The translations under genes were made by a program, and so were the position numbers. A stretch of DNA of 64,000 nucleotides from Pontibacter qinzhouensis (GTDB taxonomy: Bacteria > Bacteroidota > Bacteroidia > Cytophagales > Hymenobacteraceae): positions 1 to 64,000 of the forward strand of contig NZ_VRTY01000025.1 in assembly GCF_008017455.1 (NCBI RefSeq), read 5' to 3'. This document shows positions 18,438 through 27,235 of the stretch, piece by piece. The notes under the pieces were generated by a model that was not told where the DNA came from, did no database searches, and saw only the letters and a program-made list of their open reading frames with translations. Within the stretch, counting starts at the first letter, position 1. The number at the start of each line of letters is the position of its first letter.

Positions 18438-20393
18438 ATGAATAAGTCAGCCAAAACATTCTCCAGGTTTTCGTTGCTCCTCGCGTTGATTTGCCTCCTG
18501 GGCAATACAGCCGATGCCCAAAGCAACCGAAAGCTTATACGGAATGGCAACAAGTTCTTTGATAAAGAGAATTACAGAGCCGCCGCTCCTTTTTATGAGC
18601 AGGTACTAGCCAAAGATCCTGATAACGCCCGCGCCCTGTATTTTGCCGGCATCAGTTACATGACCTTCGACAAGGAAAAGGCTGTGGATTATATTTACAG
18701 AGCACAAACGTTGCGCCCTAACCTCGATCGGGAAATGGAATACTGGCTCGGACGTGTTAACCACATCAACTACCGCTTCGACGAAGCCATTCAGCATTAC
18801 CAGAACTACATTCCAAGAATCCAGAAGCGTGACCAGGTGCGTCGCCAGGAAGTTGCCAGACTTATTCAGCACAGCAAAAACGCCAAACATGAGGTAGCTA
18901 ACCAGAAAGATGTGTTTGTGCGTAACCTGGGTTCTGTTGTGAATACTTCTTATTCGGAGCACAGCCCTGTAATTTCTTCTGATGATAACTACCTGCTCTT
19001 TACATCGCGTAGTGCAGCTGCATCAGGTGGTAAATCAGCGGCAGACGGTGAGTACTACGAAGATATTTTCGAATCAAGAAGAAACGAGGAGGGCGAGTGG
19101 AGCCAGCCACAATCGCTGGCTGGTGCACTAAGCAGCTCCGGACACGATGCTTCTATTCAACTTTACGATAACGACACTAAGATGCTGCTTTACCGCCAGC
19201 AAAACAACGGCGATATTATGGTGTCGGAGCGTAGCGCCGATGGGCGTTGGGGAACCCCACAAAGCATTGGTGCTACCATTAACACCCGTGGTTTTGAGTC
19301 TGACGCCTACATTACGCCAGATGGCAATACGCTGTATTTTTCTACCAGCAACTATTCTCAAGAAGGCGACCTTGATATTTATGTAGCGCAACGCCAGCGT
19401 AATGGCCAGTGGGGCAAGCCAAGAAGTATCGGTAACACCATTAACTCGAAATTCGACGACGACAGCCCTTATCTGGCGAGCGATGGTACATTGTACTTCA
19501 GCTCAAGAGGCCACAACACCATGGGCGGTTACGATATCTTCTCTTCTAAATACGATTCGGTAGCCAGAAGATGGAGCAAGCCTGTGAACCTGGGAGCACC
19601 TGTTAATACCCCAGATGATGACACTTATTACCGCCTGAGCCCGGATGGCAGTTATGCCTTCCTTTCGTCTTACCGTATTGGTGGTGTTGGTGAAAAAGAT
19701 ATCTACACCATCAACTACATCAGAAACCTGCGTGTGCAAGGTCAGGTGTTTGCTGCTTCAGACAGCACAACTGCCATTCCGGGAGTAGAGTTGGTGTTTA
19801 ACAGTACACAAGCCGACAGACGTGCTATCAGCTACCGCGACATCACCAAGCCCGATTCAGGTAACTACCAGGTGTCGGTGCTATCTGGCCGTACGTATCA
19901 GATCGAGGTGTTGAAAGATGGCAAATCAATTTCTACTGAAACATTTGAAATGCCTGTTGTATTAAATGACACGACTGCGCTTGTTAAAAACTTCTACGTA
20001 CCTATCTCTGTTGATGTAGATCCTGGCCGTTTCGCCATGAAAAACATCTATTACGACACAGACAAGTATAACCTGCGTTCTGAATCGATTCGTGAGCTCG
20101 ACAACATTGCAGAAGTGATGAAAGCGAACCCAGGCATGAACCTGAGCATTGATGGCCACACCGACTCTCGCGCCAGCGATTCTTACAACATGACCTTAGG
20201 CGACAACCGTGCAAAAGCTGCATACGATTACCTGGTTGAGAAAGGAATTTCGGCTCGCCGCATGGTAACTGTAAGTTACGGAGAGCGTCGTCCTGCAGTG
20301 CCTAACACATCTGCTGAGAACATGCAACTGAACAGGAGAACAGAATTCAGAGTAATACCAAGACAGCAGGAAAACACAAACCCTGACATGTAA
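18438..20393 (+). CDS. PorE-like OmpA family protein with TPR, PD40 and OmpA_C domains
   Basis: 651 aa exported protein. Signal peptide 1-27 (GNTADAQS), TPR helices about 30-150, PD40 propeller about 160-415 (SSRGHNTMGGYDIF), a carboxypeptidase-regulatory-like domain about 430-525, and OmpA_C about 535-645 (IDGHTDSRASDSYNMTLGDNR). This order is that of PorE of the type IX secretion system, which links the machinery to peptidoglycan. Similar OmpA-PD40 paralogues are frequent in Bacteroidota, so the specific PorE assignment is less certain than the architecture. A terminator follows. Confidence 0.85.
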   Translation: MNKSAKTFSRFSLLLALICLLGNTADAQSNRKLIRNGNKFFDKENYRAAAPFYEQVLAKDPDNARALYFAGISYMTFDKEKAVDYIYRAQTLRPNLDREMEYWLGRVNHINYRFDEAIQHYQNYIPRIQKRDQVRRQEVARLIQHSKNAKHEVANQKDVFVRNLGSVVNTSYSEHSPVISSDDNYLLFTSRSAAASGGKSAADGEYYEDIFESRRNEEGEWSQPQSLAGALSSSGHDASIQLYDNDTKMLLYRQQNNGDIMVSERSADGRWGTPQSIGATINTRGFESDAYITPDGNTLYFSTSNYSQEGDLDIYVAQRQRNGQWGKPRSIGNTINSKFDDDSPYLASDGTLYFSSRGHNTMGGYDIFSSKYDSVARRWSKPVNLGAPVNTPDDDTYYRLSPDGSYAFLSSYRIGGVGEKDIYTINYIRNLRVQGQVFAASDSTTAIPGVELVFNSTQADRRAISYRDITKPDSGNYQVSVLSGRTYQIEVLKDGKSISTETFEMPVVLNDTTALVKNFYVPISVDVDPGRFAMKNIYYDTDKYNLRSESIRELDNIAEVMKANPGMNLSIDGHTDSRASDSYNMTLGDNRAKAAYDYLVEKGISARRMVTVSYGERRPAVPNTSAENMQLNRRTEFRVIPRQQENTNPDM

Positions 20394-20442
20394 GAATAGC
20401 TTATTAACTTATTGTGCTACTCTTAGCACAGCCTTTTACAGA

Positions 20443-20475
20443 ACAGGCCGGGCAATTGCCCGGCCTGTTTTTTTT
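20443..20475 (+). terminator. Rho-independent terminator
   Basis: ACAGGCCGGGCAA/TTGCCCGGCCTGT is a perfect 13-bp palindromic stem followed by seven or more T, 50 bp after the stop of the OmpA family gene. Confidence 0.95.
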
Positions 20476-20551
20476 ATATTTTAATAAATAATGCATGAAT
20501 TATAGGTAAAGGAACAGTATTTTTGCCTGAGTTTTATTTTAAACTAGTTAA

Positions 20552-21274
20552 ATGGCTGTAGTCCCTTACAAAGACCAGAACGAAAACAAAAAATCGCAGG
20601 TGGCCCAGATGTTCAACAACATTGCCGGCAAATACGATTTTCTGAATCATTTCCTAAGTGCTGGTATCGATATTATCTGGCGAAAGAAAGCGGTAAAGTT
20701 GCTGGCGCCTTCCAACCCCAAAATAATGCTCGACATTGCCACAGGTACCGGCGACTTTGCAATAGAAGCTTTAAGTCTGAACCCGGACAACATAATCGGA
20801 GTCGATATTTCGGAAGGTATGATGGCTGTGGGCAGAGAAAAGCTGAAGCGCCGTGGCCTCGATAAGAAAATAGAGTTGCTTTACGGCGACTCCGAAGACC
20901 TGCCCTTCGAAGACAATACATTCGATGCCATTACGGTTGCTTTCGGGGTGCGTAATTTCGAGAACCTGCCTAAAGGCCTTTCTGAAATGTACAGGGTGCT
21001 GAAGCCTGGCGGAACTGCCGTGGTGCTGGAGTTCTCGAAGCCGAAGGCATTCCCGATGAAACAGCTCTACCAATTTTATTTTAAAAATATACTACCGGTA
21101 GTAGGTAAGTTCGTTTCTAAGGACCGGGCCGCTTACACGTATCTGCCGGAGTCGGTGCAGGCTTTCCCAGACGGACAGGAATTTATAAATATTTATCAGC
21201 AGGTTGGATTTAAATCAACAAAATGGCATTCACTTACATTTGGAATAAGCTCCATCTACACAGGAAAAAAATAG
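20552..21274 (+). CDS. ubiE: Demethylmenaquinone methyltransferase (UbiE/MenG)
   Basis: 240 aa SAM-dependent methyltransferase for the last step of menaquinone synthesis. Motifs: [20 protein letters not shown] (about 17-36), SAM-binding [11 protein letters not shown] (about 60-70), [17 protein letters not shown] and RVLKPGG (about 148). A TATTTTTG -7-like box is at 20518-20525. The 3' end overlaps the porT start by 52 bp in a different frame. The ubiE-porT neighbourhood is recurrent in Bacteroidota. Confidence 0.95.
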   Translation: MAVVPYKDQNENKKSQVAQMFNNIAGKYDFLNHFLSAGIDIIWRKKAVKLLAPSNPKIMLDIATGTGDFAIEALSLNPDNIIGVDISEGMMAVGREKLKRRGLDKKIELLYGDSEDLPFEDNTFDAITVAFGVRNFENLPKGLSEMYRVLKPGGTAVVLEFSKPKAFPMKQLYQFYFKNILPVVGKFVSKDRAAYTYLPESVQAFPDGQEFINIYQQVGFKSTKWHSLTFGISSIYTGKK

Positions 21275-21978
21275 TATTTGCAGTTTTTTCAGTTCTGTTC
21301 CTTAGCAGCAGTCTGGCTTCGGCCCAGAAAAAAATATCGCAGGAGAACAAGCCGAATTACGATGAGAAAAAGGTGCATTATGGGTTTTACCTGGCTGTGC
21401 CACTTACCAAATACAACCTGGAGCATTCGCAGGAATATGTAGATCAACTTAATTCCGGATCTGCTATGACCGTGAACGCCCGCACATCGCCCGGCTTTTA
21501 CACGGGCCTGGTACTAAACGTGGGCCTGGCCGAGTACCTCGACTTCAGGTTTGTGCCGGGAGTTGGGTTTTATGGTCGTACCATTGAGTTTGGAAACGCC
21601 GCCCAAGACGATGGCAGCCGTGGCACTACCAACGTAACCATCAGTTCTACCATGGTAGAACTGCCATTCTTGCTTAAGTACAAGTCGAAGCGCAGAACCA
21701 ACTACCGCATGTATTTTGTAGGTGGCGTAAAACCGGGCATCGACCTGAACAGCGAAAAAGACAGCAACAACGGCGATGGATTGCGCACAGAGAAGTTTGA
21801 CCTTGCCCTGGAGTATGGCGTAGGGCTCGATATTTTTTACCCGTTCTTCAAATTCGCCCCTGAGCTGCGTTTCTCCCATGGGTTGCTAAACCAGCATGTG
21901 CGCGACAATAACATGTATAGCCGCAGCATACAGCGCCTTACAAACCATAACATTTCGCTGATCCTGTTTTTCGAATAA
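21223..21978 (+). CDS. porT: Type IX secretion outer-membrane protein PorT
   Basis: 251 aa. A signal peptide follows a basic N-terminus (about 13-35, cleavage near SLASAQ). The rest is an eight-strand-type beta-barrel with alternating hydrophobic stretches and C-terminal ISLILFFE, ending in the aromatic residue usual for barrels. PorT is an outer-membrane component required for the type IX secretion system. No other Met exists before the signal peptide, so the start inside ubiE is the only ATG option. The ubiE neighbour supports the assignment. Confidence 0.85.
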   Translation: MAFTYIWNKLHLHRKKIVFAVFSVLFLSSSLASAQKKISQENKPNYDEKKVHYGFYLAVPLTKYNLEHSQEYVDQLNSGSAMTVNARTSPGFYTGLVLNVGLAEYLDFRFVPGVGFYGRTIEFGNAAQDDGSRGTTNVTISSTMVELPFLLKYKSKRRTNYRMYFVGGVKPGIDLNSEKDSNNGDGLRTEKFDLALEYGVGLDIFYPFFKFAPELRFSHGLLNQHVRDNNMYSRSIQRLTNHNISLILFFE

Positions 21979-21982
21979 ACTC

Positions 21983-22735
21983 ATGACCAGAATAGCTCTT
22001 GTAACAGGTGCAACCTCGGGTATAGGACGCGCAACAGCTTTGGCGTTAGCCAAACAGGGGTACCACATCATTGCCACGGGCCGCAGAACCGAGCGCCTGG
22101 AGGAACTGAAACAGGAACTACAGGAGGTGGTGCCCGTGCTAACGCTTACATTTGATGTTCGCGATAAAGAAGCCGTGCAGCAGGCAATAGCCTCGTTGCC
22201 GGAAGCCTGGAAACAGATTGAAGTACTGGTAAACAACGCCGGTAATGCTCATGGTTTATCGCCCATTCAGGAAGGTTCGCTGGAGGACTGGGAGGCGATG
22301 CTCGACATCAACGTGAAAGGCCTGCTTTATGTAACCCATGAGGTGCTGCCTCTTATGTTGGCACACAAAAAAGGCCACATCGTAAACATAGGTTCTATTG
22401 CCGGCAAAGAGGTTTACCCGAACGGCAATGTATACTGCGCCTCAAAATTTGCAGTAGACGCACTCTCCAAAGCCATGCGCCTCGACTTAATACACGAAGG
22501 AATAAAAGTATCGGAAGTAAACCCGGGACTGGTGCAGACTGAGTTTTCAGAGGTGAGGTTCAAAGGCGACAAAGAGCGTGCAGCAGGTGTGTACAAAGGC
22601 ATAGAGCCTCTTCGTGCCGAAGACATTGCCGACGTAATTGCTTTTGTTGTGTCGCGGCCTGCGCACGTTAATCTGGCAGAAGTAATGGTGCTGGCTGGTG
22701 CACAAGCCTCCGCCACCATTGCCAGCAGAAAGTAA
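21983..22735 (+). CDS. SDR family NAD(P)-dependent oxidoreductase (YdfG-like)
   Basis: 250 aa classical short-chain dehydrogenase. Cofactor motif TGATSGIGRATA (about 8-19), NNAGNAHG (about 83), catalytic Ser in IGSIAGKEVYPNG and Y-x-x-x-K as YCASKFAVDA (about 151-160), then NPGLVQTEFS. The arrangement resembles NADP-dependent 3-hydroxy acid dehydrogenase YdfG. It starts 4 bp after porT, so it is probably in the same transcript; a functional link to secretion is not implied. Confidence 0.9.
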   Translation: MTRIALVTGATSGIGRATALALAKQGYHIIATGRRTERLEELKQELQEVVPVLTLTFDVRDKEAVQQAIASLPEAWKQIEVLVNNAGNAHGLSPIQEGSLEDWEAMLDINVKGLLYVTHEVLPLMLAHKKGHIVNIGSIAGKEVYPNGNVYCASKFAVDALSKAMRLDLIHEGIKVSEVNPGLVQTEFSEVRFKGDKERAAGVYKGIEPLRAEDIADVIAFVVSRPAHVNLAEVMVLAGAQASATIASRK

Positions 22736-22750
22736 GTCGCTTTGAAAAGT

Positions 22751-22809
22751 GCATAAATCAAAAAAGTCAGAAATACCTACAACCGGTACTTCTGACTTTT
22801 TGATTTATG
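22751..22809 (+). terminator. Imperfect long hairpin after the SDR gene
   Basis: ATAAATCAAAAAAGTCAGAA pairs with TTCTGACTTTTTGATTTAT around a 16-nt loop. It lies 15 bp after the SDR stop and ends the ubiE-porT-SDR unit. Confidence 0.7.
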
Positions 22810-22847
22810 GGAGATAAGTACCCGTTGCTCAGTTAATCCTACTGCCA

Positions 22848-22904
22848 AATTATTTAAATAAAAACAGCCTTCAGAAGCTTTTTGGGTCAGAATAATCCAA
22901 GGGT
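22848..22904 (-). repeat. 57-bp element, copy R3
   Basis: Head ACCCTTGG at 22904, tail AAATAATT. It is 104 bp downstream of the kinase-like lipoprotein gene, in the same direction. Confidence 0.9.
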
Positions 22905-23008
22905 ACCACAGTGGTCTGCTCAGTTATTCCTGGTTCTCAAGGTTGCTTTGTGGCGGAATACAAACGTTTATCCTCATTCCGCCAAGGTAAGCAAGTATAC
23001 CTGAAGTA

Positions 23009-24613
23009 CTATCTCGAGAAACCTTCGCGGTCAAAAGCGTGCACTCTTACATCGCTGGTTCTTTTGTCTTTTGTTTCAGGGCCTGCCTCTAACTCAGTGC
23101 CTCTTTTGGTGTCATAAACAATGGTTTTACGGCGCAAGCCTTTCACTTGTGAGGTGTCTTTCATTTCATCTTCGCCACGGCCACCAACTATTTTAACTTT
23201 AATGCCCTTGTTTACCTCGCCGCTCACTTTAAATTCATCGTCTTCTGCCAGACCATACAAGGTTATCAGGTCGGTTTCTGCACGGTTAAATACCCGGTGG
23301 TACACTTGTTTTTTGTCAGATGCCCGCCATACGGTTACAGCCGTTTCATCATCGTTGAGGCGCTTTACCTCAAAAATGTCTTCTTCGTCGGTACCTACCA
23401 CCAAGGCTTCTTTAGCCAGAATTTTGTAAAATTCCTGGGCTGCCTCAGGTAGTTTGTCGCGCCTGTTCTTCAGTTTCCGGATGTAGCTTTCGCCAACTAG
23501 TTTATAAACCGAATCAGGAAACTGGCGAACTGCCTGCTCTATTACCTGGTCGGAGAGAGATGCCTGCAATTCGGTGGCTAGCTCTGCAAAGTCTTTGGCT
23601 GTTAGTTCCGGCAAGGCTCTCTGGTCTATAAAAGACGAGTTCATGGCCAGCGCATACACATCTTTGTAATCTTCAGAAAAAGACTCAAACTTTCTGATTG
23701 CCCATTTCCGGCTAAACAGCCAGGTTATCACGCCATCGTCGAACTGGTAAAAAGCATTGTCGCGGTCTTTCGGAATAGGACGGTATATTGTTTCGCCATC
23801 TTCGTCGTATTCAGCCCAGTTCCACTGACCTTCGTGCCGGTCCCAATCGTTTATAACTAAATCGAAGAGGCGGGCTTTTGCGAACGCACGCTGATCTATA
23901 AAGTGAGAGTCTTTGTTAAAGCGCTTCTTGAGCATCTTTTTAGAAGAAACAATATCTTCGGCATCTGCAATATCGTCGGTAATAGAATTATCGTCGGTGT
24001 ATTTTTCCTCAATCATGAAGAAACGATCCTGAAACTGGTCGTTAAATTCGCCAAAGCTGGTATCAGTTGGCAGCACGTATATAAGCTCAGGGTTTGCATG
24101 CGGTATGCCAGCAGCCTTTGCCATGCCCGGAATAATAAGAGCTCCATAGGGGTTTATAGCAGAGGTTTGGTTGCGGATAACATCAGCCACAAAGGTTTTC
24201 TGCCAGAACTTCGGAAGCACACCTATTGGGTCTTTGTCGAGGGAGCGAAGGGCGTAAGAAAAACCTTCTTTATCGGTGAGGGTAAGGCTGGTGGTTTGCA
24301 TGCCACCTCCCAGTTTTTCAATTTCCAGTCCGCCCTTGGTTTCGTTCATGTTAAAAACCTGTACCTGCACCGGTGCCACCCAGATGTCGCGGTAATGCTT
24401 TCCCCAGAAAAATGTATGGAAGCCACCGCGCTTGTAGTGGCTTCCGGCCTGTACGGTTACGCTATCTATGGTGCCTGGTGCTGCTGCCTGTACCTTTTGG
24501 TACTGCGAGTCGCCCAGAATAGGAGTCTTAGAAAAAAAGTTCTTCTTCGCGCATCCAAAACCTGAAGCCGAAAGAAGAAAAAAGAGGCAAAGCTGCCTTA
24601 CGGTATAGCTCAT
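23009..24613 (-). CDS. Lipoprotein with a FAM20/HipA-like kinase motif, possibly C-terminally truncated
   Basis: 534 aa. A signal peptide has a lipobox-like SGFGC (Cys about 21). GGLEIEKLGGGMQTTSLTL and YALRSLDKDP (about 95-130) resemble an ATP-binding strand region. VINDWDRHEGQWNW (about 255-268) followed by PIPKDRDNAF (about 281-290) resembles the D-R-H and metal-binding aspartates of FAM20/HipA-type kinases. From memory, Bacteroidota homologues continue for several hundred residues into an outer-membrane barrel. Here the protein stops shortly after KTIVYDTKRGTELEAGPETK. No experimental function is known to me; the kinase activity is an inference. Confidence 0.6.
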   Translation of the reverse strand: MSYTVRQLCLFFLLSASGFGCAKKNFFSKTPILGDSQYQKVQAAAPGTIDSVTVQAGSHYKRGGFHTFFWGKHYRDIWVAPVQVQVFNMNETKGGLEIEKLGGGMQTTSLTLTDKEGFSYALRSLDKDPIGVLPKFWQKTFVADVIRNQTSAINPYGALIIPGMAKAAGIPHANPELIYVLPTDTSFGEFNDQFQDRFFMIEEKYTDDNSITDDIADAEDIVSSKKMLKKRFNKDSHFIDQRAFAKARLFDLVINDWDRHEGQWNWAEYDEDGETIYRPIPKDRDNAFYQFDDGVITWLFSRKWAIRKFESFSEDYKDVYALAMNSSFIDQRALPELTAKDFAELATELQASLSDQVIEQAVRQFPDSVYKLVGESYIRKLKNRRDKLPEAAQEFYKILAKEALVVGTDEEDIFEVKRLNDDETAVTVWRASDKKQVYHRVFNRAETDLITLYGLAEDDEFKVSGEVNKGIKVKIVGGRGEDEMKDTSQVKGLRRKTIVYDTKRGTELEAGPETKDKRTSDVRVHAFDREGFSR

Positions 24614-24864
24614 ATAGTTTTTTAGTCAGAATAGTTGAAGTATCTAACGTAAAAAAGCTATAATGTTTACAAGCTAGCACCAAGAGCAGGTGTTGTTAGA
24701 GAAGAAATTTCAGGAAGTAAACCCAAAGGCAGAAGCAGGCTACAAGACCAGCAGTTAGTGGTTAAACAGCAGAATACAACTTGTGTTCAACAGCCGGTTA
24801 TTTTCGGTAGCAAAAGGAGTAGCTACCAATATATTCTAGAAGTCATGTTGTATTTTCCTACCCG

Positions 24865-24921
24865 AATTATTTAAATGAAAACAGCCTTCAGAAGCATTTT
24901 TTCTAGAAAGTTGTCAAGGGT
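24865..24921 (-). repeat. 57-bp element, copy R4
   Basis: Head ACCCTTGA at 24921, CTTCTGAAGGCTGTTTTCATT, tail AAATAATT. It is 43 bp after the stop of the candidate 30-aa gene and 203 bp after tenA, both in the same direction. Confidence 0.9.
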
Positions 24922-24964
24922 GTACCTGATGTTTTGGATTCTTTTGAGACAGATCTTTTTGAAT

Positions 24965-25057
24965 TCAAGCTTCTTCCGGTTTTTTCTGCCTGCAAAAGAG
25001 CTTCAGAATCGCCAAAATAAACAGAACGGCTAGCACGAGCGGAAGACGCGAAGGCAT
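24965..25057 (-). CDS. Candidate 30-aa single-pass membrane protein
   Basis: ATG at 25057 gives 30 residues: basic start MPSRLP, one hydrophobic helix (LVLAVLFILAILKLF, about 7-21), then a charged tail CRQKKPEEA. It lies 67 bp after tenA on the same strand and is followed by element R4, as many genuine genes here are. No family recognised. The composition is that of real small membrane proteins, but the size makes chance possible. Confidence 0.4.
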   Translation of the reverse strand: MPSRLPLVLAVLFILAILKLFCRQKKPEEA

Positions 25058-25124
25058 TCTTAAAATCAAGGAGCAACCAAATAATAGTTTAACTAATTAA
25101 AAAAGGAGATTCCGGGTTAGGAGG

Positions 25125-25778
25125 TTAAACCGGCCAGGCTTCTAGTCGGTAGGCGCTGTCCCAGAACATCCATTCAAGTTTAGTGGCTGTAACAAAAGCG
25201 GTGGTCATGGCTTGTTGCTGGTTTGGGGTGCAGGTGGCGGCTACCTCGTCGCAGAGCATGATGGCGCGTTGCACAATAGCTCCAAACTCCTCGCCGGCAT
25301 AGGTGTTTATCCACTCTTGGTAAGGGTTGTTCGCTACCTGAGGTTGCTGGTAAATATAATCTCCCACAGCTTTATAGATCCAGAAGCAGGGCAAGACAGC
25401 GGCCATGGCTACCTCTACCTGTGCTAAGGCCGCCTGGCTGAGCAGGTAGTTGGTGTAATGCTGGCAAACTGGCGATATGGCAGGCGTATCAGATAGATTA
25501 TATTTCCGGAAGTAACTGGCATGCAAGGCTCTCTCTACCACAATGGCACCTTCAGCAAACTGTGCAAAAGCAAGCACCTGTTCGGCATGGAGCGACCTGC
25601 CCGCAATCAGCGATAAAGCTTTGCCGAACTGTGTCAGGTAGAGCGAATCCTGGCCCAGGTAAAAAGCAAATTTGTTTTGCGGAAGTGTGCCGGCAACCAA
25701 TTCCTGAATAAAAGGCATTTTAGTTATTTGCTGGTAAGTGTTGTTGCCAGCTTGCCAGGCGGTGTTACTCCAACTCAT
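25125..25778 (-). CDS. tenA: Thiaminase II / aminopyrimidine aminohydrolase TenA
   Basis: 217 aa all-helical enzyme that hydrolyses aminomethyl-pyrimidine breakdown products to HMP for thiamin salvage. YLGQDSLYL (about 40-48) holds the substrate-binding Asp, VLPCFWIYKAVGDY (about 132-145) the catalytic Cys, and LEWMFWDSAYRLEAWP the terminal Glu motif. Last gene of the thiM-thiE-thiD-tenA operon. It overlaps thiD by 14 bp. Confidence 0.94.
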   Translation of the reverse strand: MSWSNTAWQAGNNTYQQITKMPFIQELVAGTLPQNKFAFYLGQDSLYLTQFGKALSLIAGRSLHAEQVLAFAQFAEGAIVVERALHASYFRKYNLSDTPAISPVCQHYTNYLLSQAALAQVEVAMAAVLPCFWIYKAVGDYIYQQPQVANNPYQEWINTYAGEEFGAIVQRAIMLCDEVAATCTPNQQQAMTTAFVTATKLEWMFWDSAYRLEAWPV

Positions 25779-26610
25779 GTTTCTGTAGTTTTAAAGGTTC
25801 AAAAAAATGGTTTAGCGGACCATGGCCGGCACCGGTTTTTACATCTTTTCCCTGAAGTATGGCCTGGTGCACATACAGCTTCGCCTCTCGTATGGCTTGT
25901 AGCAGGGGCTGGCCTTGCGCCCGGTAAGCCGCAATAGCCGACGACAGGGTGCAGCCAGTGCCATGTGTATTGCGGGTAACTATATTATCAGATTCAAAAA
26001 TATGCTCCTGACCGTCTTGCTGTACAAATACGTCGTATAATCTTGGACCTTCCAAATGGCCGCCTTTCAGTAACACGGACTGGCAGCCTGTTTGCAGAAT
26101 TTTCCGTGCAGCTATTTTCATGTCATCGAGGGAGGAAATTGGCATTTGTGCCAGAATAGCTGCTTCGTCTATGTTAGGTGTTACGACCTCAGCCATCGGA
26201 AACAGTTTTTGCTTCAGTACCTCTATCGTCTGATCGTGAATTAGCTTGTCGCCGCTGGTGGCAACCATTACGGGGTCCAGCACAACAGGCAAGTCGGGGT
26301 ATGGTTGCAGTGCGGCTACAATGGCCTGTACCAGCTCTACGCTGTGCACCATGCCAATTTTTACGGCGGTTGGTTTTATGTCGTCCAGCACTACTTGTAC
26401 CTGCTGCTGCACAATAGCCGGAGGTACGCCATGAATGCCGGTAACCCCAAGGGTATTTTGCACAGTTATGGCCGTAATGGCAGAGGTGCCAAAGCAGCCA
26501 AGTGCCGAAAATGTTTTCAGGTCGGCTTGAATGCCGGCACCGCCCCCACTGTCGGAGCCGGCAATGGTTAGTACTGCCGGGTATTTATATCTTTCTATCT
26601 GGTCTGGCAT
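25765..26610 (-). CDS. thiD: Hydroxymethylpyrimidine/phosphomethylpyrimidine kinase
   Basis: 281 aa from the ATG at 26610 (MPDQIERYKYPAVLTIAGSD). An upstream in-frame ATG at 26646 would add 12 residues and deepen the overlap with thiE. The hallmark AGSDSGGGAGIQADLKTF is near residue 14, KGGHLEG near 195 and RNTHGTGCTLSSAIAA near 222. It phosphorylates HMP and HMP-P in thiamin synthesis and salvage. Overlaps thiE by 26 bp. Confidence 0.95.
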   Translation of the reverse strand: MPDQIERYKYPAVLTIAGSDSGGGAGIQADLKTFSALGCFGTSAITAITVQNTLGVTGIHGVPPAIVQQQVQVVLDDIKPTAVKIGMVHSVELVQAIVAALQPYPDLPVVLDPVMVATSGDKLIHDQTIEVLKQKLFPMAEVVTPNIDEAAILAQMPISSLDDMKIAARKILQTGCQSVLLKGGHLEGPRLYDVFVQQDGQEHIFESDNIVTRNTHGTGCTLSSAIAAYRAQGQPLLQAIREAKLYVHQAILQGKDVKTGAGHGPLNHFFEPLKLQKHELE

Positions 26611-27235
26611 GTTTTTCAATTTCGTTTCGGAGAATTTCGGCAGCATAGGAAGGATCTGGAGCTGAGCAAATGGCAGATACCACTGCCAGACAATCGGCTC
26701 CTGCCTGCAGAATGGCTCCTGCGTTTGCGGCGCTTACCTGCCCTATGGCCACCAAAGGTTTAGCGGTTTGCTCCCTTATCCTGCTAATGCCCTCCAGGCC
26801 CCAGGCCGTAACGGTATCGGTTTTGGTTGGGGTCTCGAATACAGGGCTCAGGGCAAGGTAATCGGCTAACTGAGCACTGGTGCTTTGGAGATGCTCTTCG
26901 TACTCGAGGGAGTAGCCCAGTGTGCCGCAGGTTGTCCAGTGCTTCAGTATGCTTTCGGGTGTCATATCGTTGTTGCCCACATGAATTCCCATGGCACCGC
27001 ACTGCACTGCCACTTTCAGGTTATCGTTAATAATAAGCGGTACCTGGTAGCGGTCGAGCATCTCTTTCAGGCGCAGTGCTTTGGCTAGGAAAGCAGCATC
27101 CGGCAGGTCTTTTTCGCGAAGCTGCACCATGTCTACACCGCCTTTGACGGCTGCTTCTACCACGCTTACCAGGTCTCTACCTAAACAGGCTGCCTCATCG
27201 GTTACCAGGTAAAGTTTGTAGCTAAAAGGCCGCAT
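26585..27235 (-). CDS. thiE: Thiamine phosphate synthase
   Basis: 216 aa TIM-barrel enzyme that joins HMP-PP and thiazole phosphate. VDMVQLREKDL (about 34-44) and LIINDNLKVA (about 66) hold substrate and metal residues. IHVGNNDM stands in place of the more usual H-x-GQ-x-D. SPVFETPTKTD and VAIGQVSAANA carry the phosphate loop. Overlaps thiM by 14 bp. Without thiC or thiG nearby, the operon serves salvage. Confidence 0.94.
   Translation of the reverse strand: MRPFSYKLYLVTDEAACLGRDLVSVVEAAVKGGVDMVQLREKDLPDAAFLAKALRLKEMLDRYQVPLIINDNLKVAVQCGAMGIHVGNNDMTPESILKHWTTCGTLGYSLEYEEHLQSTSAQLADYLALSPVFETPTKTDTVTAWGLEGISRIREQTAKPLVAIGQVSAANAGAILQAGADCLAVVSAICSAPDPSYAAEILRNEIEKHARPDRKI

Larger units (their letters stand above)
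24614..25124. other. Intergenic region upstream of the lipoprotein gene
   Basis: Holds element R4 and a possible 30-codon membrane-protein gene. The remainder is AT-rich with no further structure seen. Confidence 0.6.
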
